A stretch of 64,000 nucleotides of DNA from Streptomyces sp. NBC_00286 (GTDB lineage: Bacteria; Actinomycetota; Actinomycetes; Streptomycetales; Streptomycetaceae), in assembly GCF_036173125.1 (NCBI RefSeq), contig NZ_CP108054.1, positions 1,054,001 to 1,118,000 on the forward strand, given 5' to 3'. The position numbers and the translations under genes are program-made. Positions 45,210 through 52,565 of the stretch are shown here, piece by piece (within the stretch, counting starts at the first letter, position 1; each line of letters opens with the position of its first letter). The notes below the pieces were generated by a model. That model saw nothing but the letters and a program-made list of their open reading frames with translations, was not told where the DNA came from and made no database searches.

Positions 45210-45641
45210 TCAGTCGTCGTCCCGGAACTCGCCCGAGAAGGCGTCGGCCATGCGCATCCAGGGCTTCGCTTCGTCATGGCGCCCCTGACGTTCCAGGGTG
45301 CGGCCCAGCATCAGGTGGGCGTAGTGCTCCACCGGATCGCGCTCGACGATCACGCGCAACTGCTCCTCGGCGCGCCGCAGTTGGGCCGAGTGGTAGTAGG
45401 CGCGGGCCAGCAGCAGCCGGGGACCGGTCTGCTCCGGGACCTCTTCGACCACGGCGGCGAGCAGCTTCGCCGCGCCGATGTAGTCCCTTGCCTGGAAGAG
45501 CAGTTGGGCTCGCTCCCAGCGCTCGGCGGTGGTCTCCTCGTGCGGCACACCGGCGCCGTTGTCGAACAGGTGCAGCGCGCTGGCCCAACGGTCGGGCGCG
45601 ACACCGCCGTTCGCCCAGGTGTCGTTGAAGTTGTCGCTCAT
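45210..45641 (-). CDS. small tetratricopeptide-repeat protein
   Basis: About 143 aa with two to three TPR-like helical hairpins (ERAQLLFQARDYIGAAKLLAAVV, PRLLLARAYYHSAQLRRAEEQL, EHYAHLMLGRTLERQGRHDEA). TPR proteins serve as protein-binding adaptors. It starts at ATG 45641 (GTG 45644 also possible) after AGGAGGGAGAG, and lies 30 bases downstream of the LLM monooxygenase, probably in one operon. No specific role can be given. Confidence 0.85.
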   Translation of the reverse strand: MSDNFNDTWANGGVAPDRWASALHLFDNGAGVPHEETTAERWERAQLLFQARDYIGAAKLLAAVVEEVPEQTGPRLLLARAYYHSAQLRRAEEQLRVIVERDPVEHYAHLMLGRTLERQGRHDEAKPWMRMADAFSGEFRDDD

Positions 45642-45671
45642 CACTACTCTCCCTCCTAGGTCGTACGGTTC

Positions 45672-46778
45672 TCAGGCCGCCGGTCCCGCGGTCGGCGCGC
45701 GCTCCGCGTCCCGCGCGGTGAGCAGCGAGGCGTGGGTGGGAGCGTCGGGCACGTCGGCCGGCCGGTACTTGGCGAACTCCTTGCGCAGCACCGGTACGAC
45801 CTCCTCGCCGAGCATGTCGATCTGCTCCAGCACGGCCTTCTGCGGGACACCGCCGCCGTCCACGATGAACAGCTGGCGCTGGTAGTCGCCGAAGTGCTCG
45901 CGGAAGGTGAGCGTCTTCTCGATGACCTGTTCGGGGGTGCCGACGGTCAGCGGGGTCTGCTCCATGTACTCCTCCATGGAGACCCCTCCGCCCATCACCG
46001 GCGAGTGGTCGAAGAACGGGCGGAACTCCCGTATGGCGTCCTGGGAGTTGGGGCGCATGTAGACATGTCCACCAAGGCCGACGATGGCTTGCTCGGGGCT
46101 GCCGTGGCCGTGGTACGCGTACCGCTCCCGGTACAGATCGATCAGCTTCTTGGTGTGCTCCTTCGGCCAGAAGATGTTGTTGTGGAAGAAGCCGTCGCCG
46201 TAGTACGCGGCCTGCTCGGCGATCTCCGGGGAACGGATGGAGCCGTGCCAGACGAACGGCGGTATGCCGTCCAGCGGCCGGGGCGTGGAGGTGAACCCCT
46301 GCAACGGCGTGCGGAACCGGCCCTCCCAGTCGACGACGTCCTCGCGCCACAGCCGGTGCAGCAGTGCGTAGTTCTCGATGGCGAGGTTGATGCCGTCCCG
46401 GATGTCCTTGCCGAACCACGGGTACACCGGGCCGGTGTTGCCGCGGCCCATCGTCAGGTCCACGCGACCGTCGGCCAGGTGCTGGAGCATCGCGTAATCC
46501 TCGGCGATCTTCACCGGGTCGTTGGTGGTGATCAGCGTGGTGGCCGTGGACAGGATGATCCGCTCCGTGCGCGCGGCGATCCAGCCCAGCATCGTCGTGG
46601 GCGAGGACGGCACGAACGGTGGGTTGTGGTGCTCGCCGGTCGCGAAGACGTCCAGCCCCACCTCTTCCGCCTTCTGCGCGATCTCGACCATCGCCTTGAT
46701 CCGCTCGCGCTCGGTCGGCGTACGGCCCGTGGTGGGGTCGGTGGACACATCACCGACGGTGAAGATGCCGAACTGCAT
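45672..46778 (-). CDS. LLM-class flavin-dependent monooxygenase
   Basis: A 368-aa bacterial-luciferase-like monooxygenase of the group often named after Atu2307/SP_0267. It uses FMNH2 from a separate reductase and oxygen. Family landmarks are MQFGIFTVGD at the start, ATGEHHNPPFVPSSP, MGRGNTGPVYPWFG and PPFVWHGSIRSPE. I chose ATG 46778, which opens at the conserved MQFG and has GAAAGG upstream; ATG 46799, seven codons earlier, is the alternative and lies just 2 bases from a MarR-type palindrome. Co-transcribed with the TPR gene. A truncated relative is at 48380. Confidence 0.87.
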   Translation of the reverse strand: MQFGIFTVGDVSTDPTTGRTPTERERIKAMVEIAQKAEEVGLDVFATGEHHNPPFVPSSPTTMLGWIAARTERIILSTATTLITTNDPVKIAEDYAMLQHLADGRVDLTMGRGNTGPVYPWFGKDIRDGINLAIENYALLHRLWREDVVDWEGRFRTPLQGFTSTPRPLDGIPPFVWHGSIRSPEIAEQAAYYGDGFFHNNIFWPKEHTKKLIDLYRERYAYHGHGSPEQAIVGLGGHVYMRPNSQDAIREFRPFFDHSPVMGGGVSMEEYMEQTPLTVGTPEQVIEKTLTFREHFGDYQRQLFIVDGGGVPQKAVLEQIDMLGEEVVPVLRKEFAKYRPADVPDAPTHASLLTARDAERAPTAGPAA

Positions 46779-46801
46779 CGGCTTCAGCCTTTCACTCATG
46801 T

Positions 46802-46817
46802 GGTTGACAAATCAACC
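46802..46817. promoter_or_regulatory. MarR-type palindrome upstream of the LLM monooxygenase
   Basis: GGTTGACAAATCAACC: 6-base arms around four bases, 24 bases before the chosen LLM start. Same core as the sites at 48281, 48309, 49682, 49718 and 51380. Confidence 0.6.
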
Positions 46818-46875
46818 GTACGCTCGCAACGCACGCCGAAGCTTCCCTATTCCGCCCCGCCGACCGCGGCTCCCG

Positions 46876-47214
46876 TCAGCCGAGTTCCGCTTCCAGCCAG
46901 CGCAGGACGTCGGGCGTCGCGGGGTCGGTGATGTCGGCGAACTCGGCATGCCGCTGGACGAATTTGGCCACGTACGGGCAGACGGGCACGATCCGTTTCC
47001 CGGACTCGCGCACGTCCTCGAGAGCCTGCTGGACCAATTGCGCGCCCAGGCCCTGACCGGCGAAGGCGTCGTCAACCTCCGTATGGAAGAAGACCCGTTG
47101 CGCACCACGGTCGCGGTACGCGGCCACACCGGCACGCTTGCCGTCGACCAGGATCTCGTACCGGTGACGGGCATCGACGCGCTCGACGACCGGCGCGGTG
47201 GGAGTCTCGCTCAT
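46876..47214 (-). CDS. GNAT-family N-acetyltransferase (YjdJ/Gcn5-like, short)
   Basis: A 112-aa short GNAT-like protein. The acetyl-CoA binding pattern is seen as AFAGQGLGAQLVQQAL, preceded by the VFFHTEVDD strand. These one-domain proteins (COG2388 type) act on small unknown substrates. Start set at ATG 47214; the TTG-initiated frame to 47220 adds two codons. It shares family with 50994-51302. The divergent DoxX fragment starts only about 50 bases away. Confidence 0.85.
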   Translation of the reverse strand: MSETPTAPVVERVDARHRYEILVDGKRAGVAAYRDRGAQRVFFHTEVDDAFAGQGLGAQLVQQALEDVRESGKRIVPVCPYVAKFVQRHAEFADITDPATPDVLRWLEAELG

Positions 47215-47264
47215 GATCAATGTGCCTTTCGCTGGGGGTCAGCGACGCGGAGGGTTCCGGCGCG

Positions 47265-47610
47265 GGGTGATGATGGCGTTGCGACACTGGCCGCGGGTGC
47301 ACCGAAGGCGCTCCTCAAAGGCGACGTCTCCGCCGGGCTGCAGTCGCACATGGGACTGAGCGCGGGCCTCGTCCGCTCCATCGGACTGGCCGAGGTCGCC
47401 GCCGCGGTGGGCCTGATCGTGGGCCTCTTCTGGCAGCCCCTCGGCATCGCGGCCGCCATCGGCTTCGCCCTCACGATGGTCGGCGCTGTCGGCTTCCACG
47501 CCAGGGCCGGCGACTACGCCGACCCTGCCACGCGCGGGAACGCCATGACCCCCTTCGCCCTCATCGCACTCTCAGTGGCCACCGCCGTGACGCTCGGACT
47601 CGCGATGTGA
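47265..47610 (+). pseudogene. DoxX-family membrane protein gene lacking its 5' end
   Basis: The frame ending at 47610 encodes LAAGAPKALLKGD, then GLVRSIGLAEVAAAVGLI and two further hydrophobic helices, as in four-helix DoxX-like proteins. The first half of helix 1 and a start codon in frame are missing, and ATG/GTG codons near 47267-47275 are out of frame. An ATG at 47350 could give an 86-aa three-helix remnant. Probably a 5'-deleted gene. Confidence 0.6.
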
Positions 47611-47648
47611 CCCGCCCAGCACCACGCACCCATCGCGTTCGCGGGTCA
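47608..47648. terminator. inverted repeat between convergent DoxX relic and MarR gene
   Basis: TGACCCGC (47608-47615) and GCGGGTCA (47641-47648) are perfect 8-base arms. They contain the stop codons of both genes. The loop is 25 bases. Same design as at 37489-37527. Confidence 0.45.
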
Positions 47649-48113
47649 GGACCCGTCCGCGTCCAGCTTGTTCACAACGCGTTCGGAGACGTCGCCCAGC
47701 ACCCGCAGTTCCGCCGGGGTGACATGGTCGAGGAACAGCTCACGCACAGCTTCGACATGGAGCGGGGCAGCGGCCTTGATCGCCGTACGCCCCGCCTCCG
47801 TGATCACCACGAACGCGCCGCGCCCGTCCTCAAGGCACTCCTCCCGAACGACCAACCCCCGCCCGGCCATCCGCGCGATGTGGTGGGACATCCTGCTCTT
47901 CTCCCACTCCAGCGAGCGGGCCAGATCCTGATAGCGCTGCCGCCCCTCCGGCACATCCGTCAGGTTGACCAGTACCGCGAAGTCCGCAGCCGACAACCCC
48001 GACTCCGTCTGCAGCAAGCGCGACAAACGGCCACCGAGCCGCTCATGCAACCGTACGAAACTCCGCCACGCATGCTGCTCTTCCTGCGTCAGCCATCGCA
48101 CCGATTCATCCAT
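47646..48113 (-). CDS. MarR-family transcriptional regulator
   Basis: A 155-aa regulator with the winged-helix core of MarR: AADFAVLVNLTDVPEGRQRYQDLARSLEWEKSRMSHHIARM, then the wing (VREECLEDGRGAFVVITEAG). No clear ribosome site precedes ATG 48113. It is the natural candidate to bind the TTGATGCATCAA palindromes found on both sides. MarR proteins usually repress redox or drug-response genes until a phenolic or oxidant is sensed; LLM monooxygenase and NmrA-like genes are typical targets. Confidence 0.9.
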   Translation of the reverse strand: MDESVRWLTQEEQHAWRSFVRLHERLGGRLSRLLQTESGLSAADFAVLVNLTDVPEGRQRYQDLARSLEWEKSRMSHHIARMAGRGLVVREECLEDGRGAFVVITEAGRTAIKAAAPLHVEAVRELFLDHVTPAELRVLGDVSERVVNKLDADGS

Positions 48114-48280
48114 GACGTAATTGTATTCATAGTTGATAGCTCACCGAACTCCGGAGGCGCGGCCCGACCTGTCCTGCCCTGCCCTGGCTGTCCCGGACCG
48201 CGCCTCCGGGCCCGCGCATCACGAGCATGGGGGCCAATCGCGTAGCAGGCAGGTCTGCTGCCAGTTCGCCGGGCTACTGG

Positions 48281-48320
48281 TTGATACATCAATCATGCTG
48301 AGTAATGATTGATGCATCAA
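48281..48320. promoter_or_regulatory. two MarR-type palindromes in one promoter
   Basis: TTGATACATCAA (48281-48292) and TTGATGCATCAA (48309-48320), 28 bases between centres. They lie between the MarR gene and the truncated LLM gene at 48380, in a 266-base gap that holds no other gene. Confidence 0.7.
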
Positions 48321-48379
48321 CTAACAATAGCCCTGTCACCCACGCCACGGCCGGGGAACACAGCAGGAGGAGCCCGCCC

Positions 48380-48634
48380 ATGTCTGATCTCGTCTTCGGC
48401 CTGGACACGTTCGGCGACGTACCGGACGACGACTCCGGCACCCCCGTGTCCGACGCACAGGCCATCCGGCAGGTCGTCGACGAGGCCGTTCTCGCGGAGG
48501 AGACCGGCGTCGACGTCCTCGCCCTCGGTGAGCACCACCACCCGGAGTTCGCGATCTCGAGTCCGGAGACCGTGCTCACCGGCATCGCGACCCGTACGAA
48601 CCGCATCCGCCTGCCCTCCGGCGTCACCGAGTAG
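48380..48634 (+). pseudogene. truncated LLM-class monooxygenase (N-terminal 84 residues)
   Basis: ATG 48380 with an AGGAGGAG ribosome site begins a frame whose 75 or so residues match the start of LLM monooxygenases: VFGLDTFGDV, VLALGEHHHPEFAISSPETV, IATRTNRIRL. It then ends abruptly at PSGVTE, where the family continues for about 260 residues. Promoter, operator and ribosome site look intact, so a short product may still be made. A deletion between this point and the terminator at 48661 is likely. Confidence 0.75.
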
Positions 48635-48660
48635 CCGGGCGGCGGCCTGGAGGGTGACGA

Positions 48661-48685
48661 AGGCCCGGGGCAGCACCCCGGGCCT
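48661..48685. terminator. bidirectional terminator hairpin
   Basis: AGGCCCGGGG, loop CAGCA, CCCCGGGCCT: a perfect 10-base-pair stem flanked by further pairing GACG/CGTC. It lies between the truncated LLM gene and the convergent NmrA-like gene. Confidence 0.85.
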
Positions 48686-48700
48686 CGTCCGTCACCAATC

Positions 48701-49651
48701 TCAACTCACCTGGATCTTCGAGGCGTTCTCAGCCAGCCAGGCATCGAAGCTCTTGAGCTCCGGGTTGAGTTCCCACAGGCGGTCCAGGTCGCGGGCGCCC
48801 GTGAACTCCTGGTCGAAGTCGCCGTAGTACTGGAACATGTTGCCGATCTCGTCGGCCGCGGGGATGTCGAGGGTGCGGAAGACGTCGTACGGGACGGACT
48901 GGAAGCGCACCGGCTCGCCGATCGCGGCCCCCAGCTTCTCCGCGTACTGCGCGCCGGTGAGGTGGTCGCCCGCCAGGCTGATGGTGCGGCCGATGAACTG
49001 TTCGCCGCCCTTGAGGATGGCGAAAGCGGTCCGGCCGATGTCCGCCACGTCCACGCCTGCGAGGAGCTTGCCGTCCTCCAGCGGCAGGGTCAGCGCCAGT
49101 ACGCCGTCCTCCGCGCGCTGGGGACCGAGGCCCTGAAGGAAGCCCTGGAAGTAGAAGGTGGTGTTCAGATGGGTCGTGGGCACTCCGGCCTGCTCGAACA
49201 GCTGGTTGCTCTCGCCCTTGGCGTCGAAGTGCGGCACGTTGTACTTGTCCTGGAGGACGGGCATCCGGCCGTCGTCCAGCGGCAGCAGTTCGCGGGTGTC
49301 CTCCAGAGTCGACCAGACCACGTGACGCAGGCCCGCGGCCTTGGCGGCCCGGACCAGGACGTTGATCTCGTCCGTCTCCTTGGCCGCCGAACCATGCGCC
49401 CAGAAGTTGGTGACGAGGAAGGCGCCGTAGGCGCCCTCGAACGCCTTGTGCACGGTCGGCTCGTCATGGAAGTCCGCCCGTACGACCTCGGCTCCGAGCC
49501 CGGCGAGCTCCTTGGCGGCGGGCGAGTCGGGATTCCGGGTCAGCGCCCGCACCGTAAAGCCCGAGTCCGGGTCGGCGAGGATCGCCCGCGCGGCGCCGCC
49601 ACCCTGCGCACCCGTCGCTCCGGTGACCGCGATGATCTTCTTGTCGCTCAT
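48701..49651 (-). CDS. NmrA-like NAD(P)-binding protein
   Basis: A 316-aa atypical short-chain dehydrogenase of the NmrA/HSCARG group. Dinucleotide motif AVTGATGAQGGGAARAI at the N terminus, then TRNPDS and WSTLED. The catalytic Tyr-x3-Lys of classical SDRs is not evident, so it may be a redox sensor or quinone/aldehyde reductase. ATG 49651 has CAGGAG upstream. Two MarR-type palindromes stand 31 and 67 bases upstream, so it probably belongs to the MarR regulon. Confidence 0.85.
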   Translation of the reverse strand: MSDKKIIAVTGATGAQGGGAARAILADPDSGFTVRALTRNPDSPAAKELAGLGAEVVRADFHDEPTVHKAFEGAYGAFLVTNFWAHGSAAKETDEINVLVRAAKAAGLRHVVWSTLEDTRELLPLDDGRMPVLQDKYNVPHFDAKGESNQLFEQAGVPTTHLNTTFYFQGFLQGLGPQRAEDGVLALTLPLEDGKLLAGVDVADIGRTAFAILKGGEQFIGRTISLAGDHLTGAQYAEKLGAAIGEPVRFQSVPYDVFRTLDIPAADEIGNMFQYYGDFDQEFTGARDLDRLWELNPELKSFDAWLAENASKIQVS

Positions 49652-49681
49652 GCCTGCAACTCCTGCCCGAGAGAGAGTCTC

Positions 49682-49729
49682 GTTGATGCGTCAACAATGA
49701 CGCTACGCTCAAGTCGATTGACGCGTCAA
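49682..49729. promoter_or_regulatory. two MarR-type palindromes upstream of the NmrA-like gene
   Basis: GTTGATGCGTCAAC (49682-49695) and TTGACGCGTCAA (49718-49729). Both are perfect or near-perfect palindromes differing from TTGATGCATCAA only at the two central variable pairs. Confidence 0.7.
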
Positions 49730-49821
49730 CTTTTACCGGTCGGGTTCAGGGAGATCAGCCACGTCCACCCAGACGTTCGTACACCCGAACAGCTCGCGGC
49801 CGAACCCCCCGTCCGGCCGGC

Positions 49822-50280
49822 TCACCGGGAGGCGGTGGCTGCCTGGCAGGTGTCGGGGGCGGCCGCGGTGAGGTTCTGCGTCGTGTGCTGGTGGTGGCGG
49901 GTGAGGCGGCCGTCCAGGAGCGTGCTCGCGAGGGCTGCCAGGGCGAAGGCCGCGCCGACCCAGCCGATGGCCGGCAGGCCCAGGTCCGCGTCGATGACCA
50001 GGCCGGCCACCCACGGGGCGATGGCGATCCCGACGTTGAAGGCGGCGATGTGCATGGCTCCGCCAAGCCCTCCTGGCCTCGCCCAGGATGCTGAACACGC
50101 GGGCGTTGACTGCCGGGTTGGTGAGGAAGCCGCCGGCGCCCAGCACGGAGAGCGGGACCATGGCCCTCGGGCTGTCCGCTGCCAGCGCGATGGCCGCGGC
50201 GACGACCGTCACCGTGCCCATGCCGGTCAGCAGGACACCGAACGGCGCCCGGTCGGCGACGCGCCCCGGACGGCGGGCCC
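49822..50280 (-). pseudogene. C-terminal half of an MFS efflux transporter, frameshifted
   Basis: The minus strand first encodes GRVADRAPFGVLLTGMG and helices up to NPAVNARVFSILGEA. It then shifts frame and continues as MHIAAFNVGIAIAPWVAGL and FALAALASTLLDG to the stop at 49822. These are the second-half helices of a DHA1-type drug exporter. The first half is missing and is replaced by a 6-phosphogluconate dehydrogenase fragment. Confidence 0.7.
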
Positions 50281-50294
50281 ACTCCGCCTCGCCC

Positions 50295-50529
50295 GCGGCG
50301 GTGACGGCATGGCCGCCGAACTGGTTGGTCCGTCGGACTTGAGCGCGTCGAAGACGGGCTTCACGGCGGCGATGTCGGCGGCATCGCCGCCGACCATGAG
50401 CGCGTAACCGTTCTCCAGACCCCATACGCCGCCCGAAACGCCCGCGTCGACGAACCCGATGCCCCACGCGGCGAGTTCGAGGGCGCGCTTCTCGTCATCC
50501 GTCCGGTGGGACTTGCCGCCGTCGACCAC
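50295..50529 (-). pseudogene. scrambled fragment of a 6-phosphogluconate dehydrogenase gene
   Basis: The minus strand encodes VDGGKSHRTDDEKRALELA and GIGFVDAGVSGGVWGLENG, then GDAADIAAVKPVFDALKSD: residues about 65-125 of the short (YqeC/GndA-type) 6-phosphogluconate dehydrogenases. It then jumps, with a frame change, to NQFGGHAV, the usual C-terminal end of this family. The N terminus and the middle 150 residues are gone. Its end fuses directly to the MFS relic. Confidence 0.7.
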
Positions 50530-50550
50530 GCGCGGGGCGGGCCCGCGGAA

Positions 50551-50961
50551 TCACCGGCCGCAGGGCCCCGCGTGATCGCAGTACGGCTGAAGCCGACTCT
50601 GCCCGCAGCCGCACAGAACGATCCTGGTCTCGGCGCGCGGACCTTCCGGTGTGTCTACGCGCAGTTCGCCGCGCAGGGTCAGCCGGCCGGTGGAGCCGCG
50701 CGTGACCTGCGTGGGTCGCTCCGGGATCTCCGTCCCGCCGTCCGCAAGTTGGTACTGCAGCGCGCCCGAGGGGCAGCGCCGCACCACTTCGGCCAGGCGA
50801 TCGGCCGCGGCACCGTCGGGCCGGATCCACGGCCGCGCGGCCGTGTCGAAGACCTCCGGCAGACCACGGACGCATTCGGCGGCGTGCAGGCAGCGCCGGG
50901 CCTCGAAGGTCACGGTGATCGACTCGCTCTTGTACGACTTCTTCGCGGGCCTGTCGCTCAT
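50551..50961 (-). CDS. divergent 4Fe-4S mono-cluster and CDGSH-like iron-sulphur protein
   Basis: About 136 aa with two small domains. The first (residues about 15-75) is the divergent ferredoxin-like Fer4_19 domain (ARRCLHAAECVRGLPEVF, RRCPSGALQY). The second is a CDGSH zinc-finger-like segment near the C terminus: CGCGQSRLQPYCDHAG. In CDGSH proteins the cluster ligands are Cys-x-Cys-x9-Cys-Asp-x2-His; here His directly follows the Asp, two positions early, and the protein ends four residues after CDHAG. ATG 50961 follows GAGGGAGG. Likely an electron carrier; co-directional with the GNAT gene 32 bases upstream. Confidence 0.8.
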   Translation of the reverse strand: MSDRPAKKSYKSESITVTFEARRCLHAAECVRGLPEVFDTAARPWIRPDGAAADRLAEVVRRCPSGALQYQLADGGTEIPERPTQVTRGSTGRLTLRGELRVDTPEGPRAETRIVLCGCGQSRLQPYCDHAGPCGR

Positions 50962-50993
50962 GCCGGCCTCCCTCACCGCCGTGTGCGGCAGTG

Positions 50994-51302
50994 CTAGTCG
51001 CTGACGTTGCTGCGGGACTGGTACAGCAGGTCCTGGTACTCGGGATGCCGGGCGATCCAGCCCGCCATGAAGGGGCAGGTGGCCAATACCCGCAGCCCCG
51101 AGGCGCGTGCGTCGTCGAGAGCGGTGCGGGCCAGCGCGGACCCGACTCCCCTGCCCTCGTATTCCGGTGCGACCTCGGTGTGCACGAACGCGACGAGCTC
51201 CGCCGTACGGATGTACTCCGCGAAGCCCGCAACCTTGAGCTCTCCGTCAACCCGGGCCTCGTAACGCCTCGCCTCGGGCAGATCGTTCACTTCGACCGCC
51301 AT
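50994..51302 (-). CDS. GNAT-family N-acetyltransferase (short)
   Basis: A 102-aa short GNAT protein (COG2388 type), with acetyl-CoA motif YEGRGVGSALARTALDDA after VAFVHTEVAPE. It is a paralogue of 46876-47214. ATG 51302 follows GAGGAGG. A perfect 14-base MarR-type palindrome stands 78 bases upstream, so it and the iron-sulphur gene behind it are probably in the same regulon. Confidence 0.87.
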   Translation of the reverse strand: MAVEVNDLPEARRYEARVDGELKVAGFAEYIRTAELVAFVHTEVAPEYEGRGVGSALARTALDDARASGLRVLATCPFMAGWIARHPEYQDLLYQSRSNVSD

Positions 51303-51379
51303 ACGTCCTCCTCTTGGACCTGGTCCCGCTCAACTCGACGGGAGACCCGGCCGGCCAGGACGTAAGACTATCCCATCTT

Positions 51380-51393
51380 GTTGATGCATCAAC
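51380..51393. promoter_or_regulatory. perfect MarR-type palindrome upstream of the GNAT gene
   Basis: GTTGATGCATCAAC, a perfect 14-base palindrome identical in core to 48309-48320. The remaining gap 51394-51722 up to the DeoR gene shows no recognisable gene. Confidence 0.7.
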
Positions 51394-51722
51394 CTGGCAG
51401 GGGTGCGGGTCGGGTGGCCGGATATGCGCGCCGAATCCCGACCCGGTGTCCTGATCCATCCGGACAAACGGGCAGCGAACAGGCACACCTCTGTCTGCGA
51501 GCGGGCAGCGGACTCCTGCGCCACGGAGCTCTCCACCGCATCATCCAGGGGCTCCGCGCTCCGAAATACGGGCACATTCGGTCATGAACTGCTCTACGAC
51601 GAACCTGTTCAGTACGGGCAATCGCCTTGTAGAAATTTGGCCACCGGAGCCCGGTCGGGCCAGGTTCCGGGAAACAGCCGGCGCGTGCACCGCGCCCAGA
51701 GCCGTGAAACGGAGGTGTCGCC

Positions 51723-52484
51723 GTGGACGCCGAGGAACGAAGACGCGGAATCCTGGAAACGGCGCGCCGTTCCGGATCCGTGGACGTCGGAAAGCTCGCC
51801 GCCGAACTCGGGGTCTCCAAGGAGACCGTGAGGCGCGATCTGAACCTGCTGGAGGCGCAAGGGCTGGTCCGGCGTACGCACGGCGGTGCCCATCCCGTGG
51901 AGAGCGCGGGCTTCGAGACCACGCTCGCCTTCCGTACGACCGAGCACGTCCCCGAGAAGTCCCGGATCGCGGCCGCCGCAGCCGCACTGCTCGGGGACGC
52001 CGAGACCGTCTACATCGACGAGGGCTACACCCCGCAGCTCATCGCCGCCGCCCTGCCCCGCGACCGGCCACTGACCGTGGTCACGTCCTCGCTGGCCACC
52101 GCAGCCGACCTGGCCTCCGCCCAGAACATCACCGCGCTGCTGCTCGGCGGCCGGGTGCGTGGCGGAACGCAGGCCACGATCGACCACTGGGCGACCCGCA
52201 TGCTGTCCCACTTCGCCATCGACCTGGCGTACGTGGGAGCGAACGGCATCTCCCGCGAGTACGGGCTCACCACCCCCGATCCCGCGGTCAGCGAGGTGAA
52301 GGCCGAGGTGATGCGGGTCGCCAAACGCCGGGTGTTCTCCGGCGTCCACACGAAATTCGGTGCCGCGAGCTTCTGCCGATTCGCGAACGTGACGGATTTT
52401 GAAGCCATCGTCACCGACACGGGGCTGCACGCTTCCGAGGCCCGCCGCTACGCACTGCTGGGTCCCCAGGTCATCCAGGCCTGA
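51723..52484 (+). CDS. DeoR-family transcriptional regulator
   Basis: A 253-aa sugar-responsive regulator. Helix-turn-helix (VDVGKLAAELGVSKETVRRDLNLLE, then RRTHGGA wing) and a DeoR effector domain with the sugar-phosphate pocket pattern (IDEGYTPQLIA, TSSLATAADLA, GGRVRGGTQATI). GTG 51723 follows GGAGGTG. It precedes and probably represses the polyol importer and dehydrogenase genes, sensing a phosphorylated sugar or polyol. Confidence 0.9.
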   Translation: MDAEERRRGILETARRSGSVDVGKLAAELGVSKETVRRDLNLLEAQGLVRRTHGGAHPVESAGFETTLAFRTTEHVPEKSRIAAAAAALLGDAETVYIDEGYTPQLIAAALPRDRPLTVVTSSLATAADLASAQNITALLLGGRVRGGTQATIDHWATRMLSHFAIDLAYVGANGISREYGLTTPDPAVSEVKAEVMRVAKRRVFSGVHTKFGAASFCRFANVTDFEAIVTDTGLHASEARRYALLGPQVIQA

Positions 52485-52508
52485 GCCGCAGTTCAACTCC
52501 CCATCCCC

Positions 52509-52526
52509 ACCCCGTAAGGCCGGGGT
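52509..52526 (+). terminator. weak hairpin between DeoR and the binding-protein gene
   Basis: ACCCCG, six-base loop, CGGGGT. It could limit read-through from the regulator gene; stability is modest. Confidence 0.4.
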
Positions 52527-52565
52527 CCTGGTTCCCCACGCCCTCGAACACCCATGGAGTCAGTC

